Assembly (NCBI GenBank): GCA_023375675.1 | Contig: JALQBC010000027.1 | Location: 186,001 to 250,000 of the forward strand | Direction: 5' to 3' | Source of the DNA: Cytospora piceicola | Lineage: Eukaryota; Ascomycota; Sordariomycetes; Diaporthales; Cytosporaceae | Length of the DNA: 64,000 nt | Shown: piece by piece, positions 1 through 12,100 of the stretch | Numbering within the stretch: position 1 is the first letter of the stretch | How the letters are laid out: every line of letters starts with the position of its first letter | The notes under the pieces: generated by a model | What the model was told of the DNA's origin: nothing | What the model saw: only the letters and a program-made list of their open reading frames with translations | The model's database searches: none | Translations under genes and position numbers: made by a program

Positions 1-1268
1 TTGTTGACACGTCCGCTCACACGACCCAAATGTCTCAGAGCGCCCTGTGAGCCCGACAGGCCCATCATCCCTGATTTCAGGGGCTGTCCCGCCTGGTCCG
101 CCTGGTCCCGCCCCCTGTCCCGCCGAAGGGTCCTGATGAGCGCCACACTGAGTCCACCAAACCAATCTCAGACGTCCAAACCTCCAGGGCTTCCAAGGTC
201 AGGCAAAGACACGTCAAACGCGGGGTCAAGGAAGTTTCAAGTACCTCCGTACCGACACTTGACGAGATATCACGTGCGCAAGGCAGCCTTCATACTGCAC
301 TTCTTCACATCCCCCATCATGTCTACCATTTCCTTGCTTATGATATTCTCAATCCCATCGTCGTCGTACGGGGGACTTACGATACACGTCATGACCAATT
401 AACTACTCATCGTAGCCACACATGCACATCGAAGTTGGGAGCCATCGTCTTCAGCAAAGCTTCGCTGCGGGCGCCCGAGTCAACTGGTAGACATCTTGTC
501 TACAACGGTAAAATCAAGACCAAAGGGGGACCATGCCTACACGAGGCTTGAGAATCAAGCACGGGAGGACCAACCTCGGAACAAGGGGGAAAGAGCAGGA
601 ATAGAAATTCACGTGGGCGGCGCAAGCACCTCAGCAGCCGCAGCTTTGCCCACCTACATGAGGCTCCATTTCACCCACCCCGTCTTCAAGTCAGCTCAGG
701 CCAGCCACCCAAATGCCATGTGTAGTGAGTGCAACGCTGGAACATCACTCTGTCACATCGGCCCCATGGGGAATGTGGGGCTTTCAAAAGTATCGAGCTC
801 CTATGGTGGGTATTATCGCAGTGTCCTGTCTCTTGAATTGGAAGCGCGGTAATCTCTTCTGTCCTTGACCTTGCGCTCATAGTTTAGCCCAAATTTGTTC
901 TCTTCTGGGCACATGAGCTCCTCCAGGCTGTGTTTTCTGCTCACACCAGGGCGAACTTCAATTGACAGCCATGCCACGGTACCCAACTATCAACATATAA
1001 GGGTGTGCTGCCTAGAGGCTGTGCCGTGAACTTGGCCCGGGACGTCTATGACACTAGGCGAAAGGCTCACAGAGTCCTCCGAAACCTTAACAGGAAGGAT
1101 TGCTTGACCCTTTCAGACATATCGCCTGGATCTGCTTGCGGATTGACTGAGTCAGTGTTGGAGGTAAGTAGTAGATATGACTAGGGAGGCCTTCCGGGGT
1201 TTTGCGACCAAGTCGCTCATGAGATAAAATTGATACAAGTCGTAACCAAGGCGGGACTAAAAAGTCAG
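1..1268. other. Left-edge intergenic region, no supported gene
   Basis: The longest open frames here (positions 1-402 and 496-852 on the plus strand) have no family resemblance I recognise, low-complexity composition and no convincing gene context. The first frame also runs off the window edge. Base composition is that of normal gene-compartment DNA. I see no tRNA or repeat. A gene whose other exons lie outside the window cannot be excluded. Confidence 0.5.
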
Positions 1269-1915
1269 CTGTTTCTTTAGAACACCATGACACCCCCCCC
1301 CTGTCAATTCGATTTCCCACACACCAACTCAGAACTTCAAACTTCAACTTAAAATCTACGTTTTCTATTATATCTTAACAAATATACTATATAATATATA
1401 ATATAATATATATCAATATACTCCTTATAGCGTAAAGATTAAAATAGTTTATTTAGTTTAATAATATTTACTTTATACAGCTAGAAATATAGCCTTTTAC
1501 TTATAATAAATAGGTTTTTATTATATATTATAATATATCTATTTACTATATAATATATACTTTTCGGTATACTACTTATAGTAAGTATATATCTTATATA
1601 TATAATAATTTATATAGTATACCGCTTTATTATAAAGATATACTATAATATTTCGAATTCTAAAGCTTAAATCTATTATATTTAATATTTATACTATAAG
1701 AAAAGTAATATATCTAATTATATTAATATATATAATAGCTTTATAGTATAGCTTTAGAATAATATAAGTTTTATACTTATAGCTTGTAGGTTGGTAGAGA
1801 AAAAGGTAAAAGTATATGGATTTTAAGGAGTTCGAGATTTAGTTTGAAGTTCCGAGTTGGTGTGTGGAAAATCAAATTGACAGGGGGGGGGTGTCATGGT
1901 GTTCTAAAGAAACAG
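1269..1915. mobile_element. 647-bp AT-rich element with ~75-bp terminal inverted repeats (RIP-affected MITE-like)
   Basis: The left end (1269 to about 1345) and the right end (about 1839 to 1915) are inverted copies of each other, beginning CTGTTTCTTTAGAACACC on the left and ending in its reverse complement on the right. Both arms contain a run of nine C or G. The interior (about 1360-1800) is extremely AT-rich with almost no CpA/TpG, unlike the flanks. Where the arms differ, several differences are C versus T (for example CGATTTCCC against TGATTTTCC), the direction expected of RIP. No transposase frame survives. A 2-bp AG flank on both sides could be a target duplication but is too short to be sure. 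Best read as a non-autonomous DNA transposon or the shell of a larger one. Confidence 0.75.
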
Positions 1916-2140
1916 AGGCACATGCCGCTCTGTATTCAACTACAACATGATATGTTAGCTTGATATGTTTTTCCTGAAACGTCGAATTCTTTGAGAAGTT
2001 GCTGCTTTAGATAGTTCCAATGGCGCGTGAAGCCTTACCGGCACCGATTTCGGCAACTTCTTCGGCTGTACACACCGTGACTTCGAGTCCTGGCCATCCC
2101 AACCACGTACATAATTGCCTACATCTCAACGTAACTCAAC

Positions 2141-3183
2141 ATGAACGAATCATTCAAAGCCAATCGGCTACTAGACCTCATTGATGGGGTAGACAAGTTA
2201 GACCACTCCCTGCTATATCTTTTCCCGCTGGCAACCTCTCACTCAGTCACTCACGTAATGCCAGCGTCCCGCCCAACTTCGACTACAGCAGCTTCTACAG
2301 GTTTCGGCTCCCAAATGATGCACGAACGCACGGCTTCCTAACCCTTGACACGGTGTCAAAGCTACCTTGGACACCCAGTTTCGTCATTAACCATGAGGAC
2401 AAGACCGTCCAACTCAACGTGACTGACCCGGACGCAAGTCACATTAACGAAGCCTTGCAAACCGTCGTCGACGGCGCCATGAAACTCGGGACATCCGTAT
2501 TCCCCAACCTTACTTCTCACAGCGAGATGGTCAGCATCCCTGGCGCGACGACCAAGTCTGGGGCAACACTCGATAAGATACGCCTGGAACGCTTCGCCGC
2601 GCCGCTGTTCGGGATCTGCAGCCGTGGCGCACATCTAACGGCCTACGTGCGCGATGCGGATCAACCCCGTGGCTCTTCGGAGGGCCTCAGGATATGGGTG
2701 GCGCGTCGTGGTGCAGATCTGCACACCTACCCTGGGATGCTGGACACCACAGTGGCTGGCGGTGTGAAGGCCGACGACACGCCGCTGGGGTGTATCCTTG
2801 CCGAGTCCGACGAGGAGGCTTCTCTCGCCTATGATTACGTACAGAGGCACGTCGTACCTACGGGTGTGGTGACGTACGTCACGCAGAGCAAGAAGACAGG
2901 TCAGGTGCTGCCGACGATCCTGTATGTGTACGACCTGGAGCTCGAGGCGGGTATGGTGCCTCAGCCGAAGGACGGGGAGGTCGAGGGTTTCTACCTTCTA
3001 GGGGTGGAGGAGATTACGGGCAAGATGATGAGTGGCGAGTTCAAACCAAATTGTTGCTTGGTAATGCTGGATTTCTTTATTAGGCATGGACTGGTCACGG
3101 AGGAGAACGAGAGGGACTATTTGGAGATTGTGGCGAGGTTGAGAAGGAGACTTCCTGTGCCCGTTACGCCCTACGGTGCTTGA
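2141..3183 (+). CDS. Nudix hydrolase with DUF4743 N-terminus (thiamine pyrophosphokinase-related, Tnr3-type)
   Basis: Proposed CDS join(2141..2196, 2247..3183), 330 aa. The first exon encodes MNESFKANRLLDLIDGVD. A 50-nt intron (GTTAGA...CTCAG) restores the frame to FDYSSFYRFRLP, HGFL and the rest of the DUF4743 region. Without the intron the N-terminus runs into a stop at 2341. The Nudix part follows (LHTYPGMLDTTVAGG, then ILAESDEEASL at about residues 200-225). The family (plant NUDX20/24-like and the N-terminal half of yeast Tnr3) hydrolyses damaged thiamine diphosphates or related nucleoside diphosphate compounds; substrate here is inference. The Arg of the canonical REUXEE Nudix motif is Ala here, which may be normal for the subfamily. 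The protein is free-standing, with no thiamine pyrophosphokinase domain fused. It is convergent with the Asterix gene. Confidence 0.85.
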
Positions 3184-3594
3184 AGGGCTATTGGGCTCGC
3201 ATGTTGTGTGGTTACGGGTTCGTAGCTAAAAAGCACTTGAATGCCGAGTGTTGGCTTCATCCGCGTACACGAGCGTGCATGGGAATCGACTAAAACGAAC
3301 AGCAACAGCATTTCAGCCAAGTATCCCCATCATCTTGTCCCACGCACTGACTCAGGTAGTCTGGTCGCCTTGCCGCAACATTCCCATTTCCAGAGGGGAC
3401 AACACTTGTGGATGGAACCTCAGTGGGCACATAGGCTCTCATACAGAGTTGGAAGTTCATATAGTATTGGCCATCTTCCGTATAAATCTCGATGTTGTCA
3501 TTAGGCGGGTATCGTACAAGCCCTCTAGCCAGCCGCTGAATTATCATCACCGTCGTCTACCGCCGTACCAGCTCGTCCCCTTAAAACACACAAA

Positions 3595-4198
3595 CTATGC
3601 AAGAGGCATTGGTGGCGCAGCCTCTGTTCCTGTGGCCGCACGTTGCGATCCCGGCGCCGGGGGCAGGAACATTGGCAGGTATGTGACGATGAGCGACATC
3701 AGAGACATGCCTACGGAGAAGTATCCGGGCGTGCTCGCGTTCTTCTGGTTGTCTTCGCTCTCGCCTAGCCAATTTTGGATGCTGAACACCACGGATGCCC
3801 TATAAGGAAAGTCGGCATCGTCAGCATATGTCGCATTGAACATGTTTGTGTGTGTGCCATCGGACAACGTTGCGCTCGAAGCTTGTCGTAGGGCGCGTAG
3901 AGGGAGTAGGCATGTGGATCATGGATGGGACCAGTCGTGTGCTGGATAGACATCAGGGCGAGGTATCGTACCATCCTATATAGCGGTTGCGCATGAATAT
4001 CGCGGCCATGGGCAGAGTCTGGGAGAGGGTGGAGGACAGCTCGGGGGCGTCGCTCTTGGTCATTGGCTCCTGGTATGGGATAACTGTCGCGCGAGGTTGT
4101 TAGCCGCCTGCAACAGAGGAGCCTCTGAAACACAATATGAAGGGAACAGGAGTAGACTTACCCAGGTCGGGCCTTCGCATGTCCTTCTTGGAAGCCAT
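3595..4198 (-). CDS. PAT complex subunit Asterix (UPF0139/WDR83OS homologue)
   Basis: Three exons on the minus strand: complement(join(3595..3799, 3972..4083, 4162..4198)), 117 aa. Introns are 78 nt (GTAAGT...GACAG) and 172 nt (GTACGA...TTATAG). The joined protein starts MASKKDMRRPDLVIPYQ and continues to SSTLSQTLPMAAIFMRNRYI, ASVVFSIQNWLGES and TPGYFSVGMSLMSLIVTY, which is the arrangement of fungal Asterix proteins: a short charged N-terminus and three hydrophobic segments (about residues 36-45, 50-61 and 75-95). In animals Asterix and CCDC47 form the PAT complex, an ER intramembrane chaperone for transmembrane segments with polar residues. The Pro/Ala-rich C-terminal tail (residues 96-117) is not part of the conserved core. 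Phase 1 and phase 2 splice junctions both preserve conserved residues, so I am confident of the model. Confidence 0.9.
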
Positions 4199-4669
4199 AT
4201 TGTTTGCTCGAAACGGCGATGTTATATGGCAAATGGGAAAATGGGTGATGTTGTAAGATGGGATGTCGTCGTGCGCGCTTCCTTAGAGCTGTCCAGTTGC
4301 CGAGCCAAGATGCTGCTATGCCGATCACGGCATCAGGGTTAGGGCTGGGCTTGGCTGTGACCATGTCTACATCGTCGAGATATGAGTGTCCCATCAATTG
4401 CTGGACCAACGGCTCGCAGCTCAGTCGTTGTTTTCACACAATGCATTTCCAAACTGAAAGCTTCTGATTAGATCGTTCCCGTAACTCTATTCTCCGCTAC
4501 ACCAATGCACAGCAATCTGGGCACCTCCAACCCCCTGTCTGTCATGAATGATAGCATCATGTCTCTTTGGCTTCTGAATGTCCTCAAAGTGAAGGTTGGA
4601 CGATGTCCGTATGCACTACCACGATTCCAGCCCTGCCAACTTGTCGCTCTTTGCGGCCCTTCCGTTGGA
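4199..4669. other. Intergenic region between Asterix and the minisatellite
   Basis: No open frame with family resemblance. It should contain the Asterix promoter at its left end. I see no clear TATA box or repeat. Confidence 0.5.
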
Positions 4670-4898
4670 TGTTGGTTCTCCTACCTTGATCCGATCTATT
4701 AATTGTTGGTTCTCCTACCTTGAAACAGTCTATTGAATGTTGGTTCTCCTACCTTGAAACAGGCTATTGAATGTTGGTTCTCCTACCTTGAAACAGTCTA
4801 TTGAATGTTGGTTCTCCTACCTTGAAACAGGCTATTGAATGTTGGTTCTCCTACCTTAAAATAGTCCACTGAATATTGGCTCTCCTACCTTGAAATAG
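4670..4898. repeat. 34-bp tandem repeat (minisatellite), about 6.7 copies
   Basis: Units start at 4670, 4704, 4738, 4772, 4806, 4840 and 4874, each built on TGTTGGTTCTCCTACCTTGA. The middle four are nearly identical and alternate between AACAGTC and AACAGGC. The first and last units are more diverged, as expected if unequal exchange homogenises the centre. The array ends about 130 bp before the BTB gene start and so lies in its promoter region. Confidence 0.95.
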
Positions 4899-5027
4899 CT
4901 TACCCACCCTCCTTACCTGCGAGAGGTGGTCAACTCCCCCTCAACTTTTGGGTCGTCAACTTCACCTGGCAACTCGTCAAAAAATTCAAACCATATCTTA
5001 CTTCTACACTTCCATGATTAGCAACGA

Positions 5028-6294
5028 ATGACAAACTCAGTCCCCCCGGTTTGGAAGTTGTCGATGGGCGATCCGGTTGCAACGCCTGTCCAGGCTGTCG
5101 AGGCCAAACCCGCGGCCCTCCTCCATTTTGATGTCGATGGCGATCTTTGTCTCGACGTCGGAGAGAACAAACAAGCCCAACGCTTCATAGTGTGTTCCAG
5201 AACACTCTCTAGGGCCTCCAAAGTGTTCAAAGCAATGCTTTACGGCAACTTCGTCGAGTCCAAACCCAGCAACAAGGGACAAGAGTGGGCCGTCGCCGTA
5301 CCTGAGGACGACCCTGGAGCACTTGCCACGGTTCTTTTCATTATACACGGAAAGTTCAGAAAAGTCCCTACTACGGTCACGCGACACCAGCTATACATGA
5401 TCACAGTCTTGACGGACAAGTATGACATGACCGAAGTCCTGCGCCCATGGGCACATGCGTGGGTCGCGCCTTTTACTTCAATCACTCGACCTCTAGGTCA
5501 GAAGGGTGACGAGCATCTGCTTTGGATTGCTTGGGAACTCGGGCATATCGCCCTGTTTAGGAGCACTCTTGCCGTTTTACAGGAGACCTGCACGCTCGAC
5601 CAGCATGGCAAACTACTAGACAGACACGGTACTCGTCTGGAGGACAACGACCACATAAAGGCCTTGGGAATCATTGGTTTGTGACGGCTTGTGATACCTT
5701 CGTTGTCCATTTCTGGCTAATCATGAGTCCTTAGATGGGACCTTTGGACTGGAAGCGAGGCGAATTAGCAAGATCGAGTCCCTACTGTCATGCGTGAACA
5801 TGAAGGTCACTCATCTCGCAAATGGGACTGGCGATTGTTCCTCTGGCCCAAGTGTCCAAAGCTGCCCCGGCAGCCTTTTTGGTAATGTTGCACATAATGA
5901 AAACTGCAATGTTTGGTATCTTGGTAGCATTAATAGGTCGCTGGCCAAGGCCGGCTACTACCCTATGCCACTGCCCAAAGGGACGAAATGCAGTGTACAG
6001 GAGGTCCGTACGAGTCTCAAGTCTGTCTGTGATGGCATACTGAACGATCCGAATGGCAATATATCATGCTCTCCGGTCATTGATTTGAGATCGTCATTGG
6101 CCGGGGTTGGCTGCCAAGTCGACCTCACGGAAACTCAGAGAAATCATCTACAGCAGCAAGCTGCCAAGAGCTCGTTTCCCATCATGGAGAGCCCAGCTCA
6201 ATCATTCCTAATACCAGCCTCATTTGGTCCGCCAATAGGAACGTCAAGAGGGATCTTCGATACTGGTAGCATGCGCCTCGGGAAGGTTAAATGA
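5028..6294 (+). CDS. BTB/POZ domain protein (fungal type)
   Basis: Proposed CDS join(5028..5676, 5735..6294), 402 aa. The 58-nt intron (GTTTGT...CTAAT...CTTAG) removes an in-frame TGA at 5682 and joins IKALGII to DGTFGLEARRISKIES. The N-terminal half has the BTB pattern: DVDGDLCLDV, then FIVCSRTLSRASKVFKAMLYGNF at about residues 52-75, and a region ending ALATVLFIIHGKF. The C-terminal half contains a Cys-rich segment (CSSGPSVQSCPGS, CNVWYLGSINRSLAKAGYYP) with the spacing I associate with the C-terminal region of fungal BTB proteins. BTB domains mediate dimerisation or binding to Cul3 ubiquitin ligases; the actual partner is unknown. A 34-bp repeat array lies just upstream. Confidence 0.85.
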
Positions 6295-9153
6295 TATCAA
6301 GCAGACGGTTTCTCCCCTGTGAGTTCAACTTGGAATGCCATGTCAGTCTCCCATGTTCTTTTGCTAATCATACCTCACGAGCAAGGAAGCTTTGTTGTGC
6401 TGGGTCTACAAGTTAGATATCAATGATTGGTCACCTCATCCCCCATCCTGGAGAATGGAATCGCGCCAGCTAGTCCAAATACTAGGTAGATAATCGTGCT
6501 TCCACAGCGAGATCCGCTAGAGGCCATAGATGGTCGCGCAATACATAGATACATGACCGAAAATTCTTGATACCAGCACAGTCCTCGATTAGGTCATTAG
6601 ACTACAGAGTAACATTTCTATGCCCCCCCCCCCAAGGCCAATCCCCCCCCTGTGCTAAGCTGCAATGATGAAGCCTGATCGGATCGAAGTATATAAGCCA
6701 TTGTTTCTGATTCAATTGTTGGCGGGACTTGATGGTTGAACTAGAGAGACAGTCATAATTTCCCTGGTAGGGCGGAATAACATGTTCAATTTCTGTTAGT
6801 CTAGGTATTCGGTGCTGGTCGGAGACCTTGGGATGGACCATATGCTGCCAGATGTGGGAAACCTCGCACCTGGGCAGTTCGAAAATACTACCCACAAGTG
6901 GAAAACCTCGCAGTTCGATAATACTACCACGGAGGAGTTGCTTGATATGGAACAGGAGGGGGGAATGTAGGTGCATAGTCCACGACCGGTAGACCAAGGT
7001 CAGCCAGCCACTGGGAGCGGAGTGCATGTGTGGCATAGACTCGAAAGGCAATGCGCCGTGTGGGTACTGTATTTAGAAACGAGGCACCTTCATGCCCAAG
7101 TAGATACTTGGATAGTTTTAAGTGTTTGTCAATTGCTGTAAGTACCAGGTTTGGTTATCAAACGCATAAAGCATATGAAAGAGAAGGTGACGACGAGCAG
7201 CCTGATACTGTAGCTGGTCTCTCTAACCTGAATGGGTGTGGTGGAAGTCAGAAGTTCCACGCGGACAATCGGAAGCCGCTCCCAGTGGCTGGGTACGGTC
7301 TACATGATGATGATATGCCCGATCCCGAGTCTAGATCTATAGGTTCGACGCCAGGGCGTCCATTCGGTGAAAGCGTTTGAATTCCCGTCCAAATAACCCG
7401 GGAAAGGGGGACGGGGGCAGACTGCGTCTGCCAAACAATTGATTGGTCCTGACCGTTTGTTACTCCATCTTCACGCAACACAAAAGGCTCTATATGTATA
7501 GTAGCAAACTGATTGTGGACCGTTCAGCTTGTAGTAGCTGCACGTCGAAGATCGTGAGCCACACATCGGCGGAGACGGGCAACCTGATGACACATTCCTG
7601 ACGATGTATTTGTCTATCCGGGAAGGAGAAGTATATGGGTGTTCCGTTTGTCTGTCTTGTGTGTTGTCTTGTGCATGGCATGGATGGCACATAGTGAGAC
7701 CCCTTTTACATGGTACAATAGGCCCGGAACCAGTTAAGTATGGAATCCGGGGACGGACTCTTAGAGAACCTAGGGAACCATACTGTGTACTTGATACTAC
7801 TGTACAAGACCAAACGTGGGATGGCCCCCAATATCTTGCCTTGGCGAATGACAACCTGTAATCTTTACGGTGATCCTACGAGTGGTGATATTAGATATCG
7901 GTCCGAGGATGCCGGATCTGCTGGTCTCTGCTTTATTAGTGACTGAAGATTATTTGACGAGCAAGGGCAATTGCTTCTGTTGCTAGTTATACGGAACATA
8001 ATAACGTAGGCTGACGAAGAACTCATTTGTGAAGCGAAAGATGATGGTATGGGGTACAACAGATTCGGCACAGCGGTACAGGATGACACGATGCCATCGG
8101 GGATAGTCGATGCATATGATCTAAGGCTGGTTGCCTGGACTTCGCATTTGCCTCGATGTACGCAGTAAATACCTGCTTAGTTGGCTGTCCTAGGTAGATC
8201 GGATGTGTTGCCCACCCGTGGCAACCCTGGAATATAGCCACCTAGAGACCTAGTACCTCCAAACAGGTATTGAGGTATGTACCTAGGTACATATCCACTA
8301 CTGGGCAGGTCTCCAACTGCCAAATATTTCCAAGTCCTGTGTGACGATATGTACGAATCCAGGTAAATCCAGGATTTCAGGGGACCAGGGGACTTTGGGG
8401 GTTCTCCAGGGCTATCAATTTAATGCGAATACGCCCCACGTGAAGCACTCTGATCAGACTCGCCCAGTGGATCGTCGGGTCGCAAGTTCGCGACACAGTT
8501 GACCCCATGCCAAGATGCCTGCCTGTACTTAGGTACACAGCACCAGTACCCGCCTATCCGGTGCGATTACCAACACTATCCAGGTACTGAACGTACCCGC
8601 CTTCTGGTCGTTGCCCAGGTGCCCAGGTGCACTGAGCGGTGCTAACCTTGCCCCCCCCGGTGCGCCCTTCCACATGCCGAGCGCCCATGTACCCACGTAC
8701 CCCCATGTAACCTCAGATTCAACGACACTTCCTCAGACGACAACAGCATTTGACTTTACCACCCTCAGCTCCTCGTCCCGACCTTCGAAGCCGAGTACAG
8801 CTGCAACAACAACAACAACAACAACAACACACACATACACACACACATTTATATACCCTAGCTTCTTGTCGACAAACCCCCCTTTTTGGTTCCAATGATC
8901 CTCATTCTGTTCAACTACTCCAATCCGAATTAGGCTTAAGTAGGGTCTGTTTCGCCCGGGAGTTCGCCCAACGCCCGATGCCAATTTAAATCCGACCCGT
9001 CGTCGCCTCATTTCCACTGTCGCGACCACATTCCCGGTATCCCATTTCAGCCTCGCAGTATACCGACCATATTACCCGACTACAGCTTGAACCATCGTCC
9101 AATCTGGCTACTGTTGACTCTAACCAGATGGCGCATCCAACCCTCTCCTAGCG
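6295..9153. other. 2.9-kb intergenic region without a supported gene
   Basis: Open frames (for example 6602-7051 minus, 7051-7380 plus and 7740-7946 plus) have no recognisable family and no splice arrangement I could join. Features present: a poly-C run at about 6623-6633, a perfect 16-bp palindrome ATGTACCTAGGTACAT at 8277-8292, several further AGGTAC/CCAGGT motifs at 8230-8600, and a CAA then CA microsatellite at 8803-8847. The last few hundred bases are pyrimidine-rich and probably hold the Med12 promoter. Confidence 0.5.
8803..8847. repeat. CAA/CA microsatellite
   Basis: About nine CAA units pass directly into a run of CA dinucleotides interrupted by one TA. It lies about 310 bp before the Med12 start codon, in the likely promoter or 5' UTR. 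Confidence 0.9.
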
Positions 9154-12100
9154 ATGTCCTCCCGACCTCCGATGGGCGTCCCCCAGCGACAGCCCCCGTC
9201 GAGATCCCTCAGCAGTTCGAGCAACCTGTCGCAGCGACCTGCCCATCAACGAACTTTGTCCTCCCAACATATACCTTCCTCTCCCATACGCAATAACTCC
9301 GCCGACCTCTCCGTCGATGCTGCCAACCAGGCGAGCAATGTCGCACAAACACAGTACGGAACTCCTCGGAGGGGCGGCTCGCGCCTCAGGTTGGAGCTCG
9401 CCAACGACGGCATAATACACTCCGGCTTTGTCGAGTCCCCCACCAGTGCGACCGCCCTCGACCCCGCCAAGGCCTCGACCCCCTTGCGAACAATGCCGCC
9501 AGGCATGCCCGGCGATTTGAGCGATTCTGGGGAAATCGGTAGCCCTCGGGCTTCAAGACATGGTCAGACTGCCGAAATCGACAACAGCCCCCTTCCGATG
9601 CCCAGGCGCCGCCCACGGTTCGCCGTACCCGACACGAGAAAGTCTATGCCCCCACCTGCGCCACCTCTGGTCAAGAAGGACAGTCGTCCCAAACCCTACA
9701 CCGTCGAGGTACCGCCGGCGGCCCCACGGTATCTTGTGCTCAATAACAAGACAGACTTGCTGTCAAGATCTGGAAACACAAATGGCGGCCCTACGGCCCA
9801 CGCCGACTTCAACCCGTGGATGGGCGATGGCCCAGAGGACCATTTTACTCAGACGTTTATACAAACGGGCTTCTTTGACAAGAACCCAGTGGCACAGGCA
9901 GAGACGTCGTCGGCAAAGGGCGCTATATTCCCCGCCATCAAACACAAGTCTGGACTGCAGGCTCTCTCGACAGTGTTCACAGGTATACTGGCCTCGAGAA
10001 GACAGAACGGCCAGATTAACTCAGCCTCGACATTCAAGCCACCTCCACGAGTGACACTGACAGATACCAAGAGGGAGGCATGGCTGAAGGACCTGGCCAA
10101 TTCAGCAACTTCACTACGCCGGCTCAGTCGAACTATTCCACACGGCATACGGGGCAAGGGTCTGTTGGAGCAGTGCCTCAACAAAAACGTTCCGACCGAT
10201 CGCGCTGTATGGCTCGCGAAGTGCGTGGGGGCCAACGAGATCAGGGCCTTCAAGCGCAAGGGCGTGAATGGCGCTGTGGTAATGGGCGGCGAGACGAAGT
10301 GGATCAGAGATTGGACCATGTTTGTTGAACAGTTTGTCGATACTGTCGTCTCGTCGTTCGGAGATGCCGATTGGAAGAACAAGGTTAACTACGCGTAAGT
10401 ATTCGCTTAGCCCACCCACCGTGGTGGTCATTTTCTGACGTCCTCAAGGCTTCGACTTGCTACACATCTATACGCCGAACACTTGCTAGACCGCGAGCAT
10501 TACATGGAATGGCTGGTCTCTGGTCTGGAGAACTGCCCACAGCCGAAACTTCCCATGTGGCTCCTGATCACACAAATCTACTGGAAAGACCTGGTCAAGT
10601 TCAGAAAGTACGGGCGACGTTTGGTTGCCGCTCTCCTCGACCATCATACAACGGTTTGGCCCTTCTTTCGCACTGATGTATGCTACTGGTGGCTAACCGA
10701 TTGGCGCAGATTCAATACCACCCAGACCATGACATTTTCGCTCCTCTCTCATCAAGACTGCTCATACTGCTCAAGTCACTGATGACTTCGAGTGCTACCA
10801 ACTTTCTATCCCCTTCAACATGGGTCACACACAGGGACGCCCTATTGTCTGCCCTACCTCTCGACGACGAGGTGATCCATGCAGCTTATCGTTGGATCGA
10901 CTCCCGCAACGAACAGCTTCTTTCAAGTGTACGAGCACCGCCTGCAGCGCGGCACGTCGTGGTTAAAACGCTTGACGGCCTGCTTCAGACACCGATGTCC
11001 GGGGACGCGCCTACGCAATGTTGGATCGCAGCAAGTGATCAAAACAGCCTGGCCAGAACTACCCTGGAGTGGTGTACTTCGCTATACCGACCTGGACTGG
11101 CCAAAGTGTACGTTGCGCATCGTCTATTTTTGGCCTGGATGAGCCTCGGCCTAGACGCGACAATGGCGATCCTAGAATTCATGAATTCGGACCCGCTCGA
11201 AGAATTGGGTCGGAAAACAGCGCTGTACCATCTGGTGGCAGAACTGGTCCGGTCTGGCTCGTTCGACACTCTCAGATACGTACAATGGCTCATAGCCCGC
11301 GGTGGCCTTCATGATCCAAGCAGTGTCACTCGAGACGGGCCTGCGAGCAGTCGCCTGCTTGTGGAACTACCGGTGTCTTCTTTGCCGCCGTCTTTGGCCA
11401 GTATGAGGGCCAACATGCTTGGCAGGGCAGCCTATAACGTGAATGACGAGGCGATAGATCAATCGATGGCTATCGACTGCGTCAAAAGTACACTGGGTCT
11501 CCATTGCGGTGGCGGAATACAGGGCAATGGTATGCCCATCGGAAAGCTATCCAAAAGAATAAGCCTCAGCAGTCGTGCCTTAAAGACGGAGATTGGGCAG
11601 TTCATCCTACAGGCCTTTGTGCCGGCTCCAGAATCTTCGCAAATGCCTTTTAAGGAGGGCTTCCAACTACCGCCAGCAACGTTCATCGCTGTGCGATCCA
11701 TTCTCGAGGCAGCAGAAGACTTCCAGACGCTGGCCCAACTATTGAAGACTACCGCCAGCTTCTTTGATGCAGACATCCTGGCATCATGTGCAGATACTCT
11801 CAACCTGCATCTTCACATCTTTGGCGCCCTTGGATTCGCAAATGAGTTGTTTGACACTCTGGTCACTAGGTTGGAAAACCTCAAACAGATGCAAGGCATT
11901 GCTGCAAGCCGCCCACTTCTCATATCGGTGGCCATGCTTGCTCCTCGGCTTCCTGACCAGGAGGCTCTGGTCGACTATCTCAACGAAACCATTCGCAATG
12001 ACCGAAGCAGTGCAGTCGACGCATCGTCGCCTGTTAGTGATAATATGGCCGCCCGGATTCAAGACGAGGAAGGCGAACTTCTCGACGAGATCGAAAAGAG

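Noticed and set aside
2141..2341. Independent 66-aa ORF upstream of the Nudix gene
   Set aside because: It is exon 1 of the Nudix gene read through a 50-nt intron. Splicing at 2197-2246 restores the conserved N-terminus.
5794..6294. Separate 166-aa gene after the BTB gene
   Set aside because: A 58-nt intron at 5677-5734 joins it in frame to the BTB exon, giving a typical fungal BTB protein.
6602..7946. Several medium-length open frames that might be exons of a degenerate gene
   Set aside because: I tried to join them through GT-AG sites, but no join gave a recognisable domain or consistent frame.
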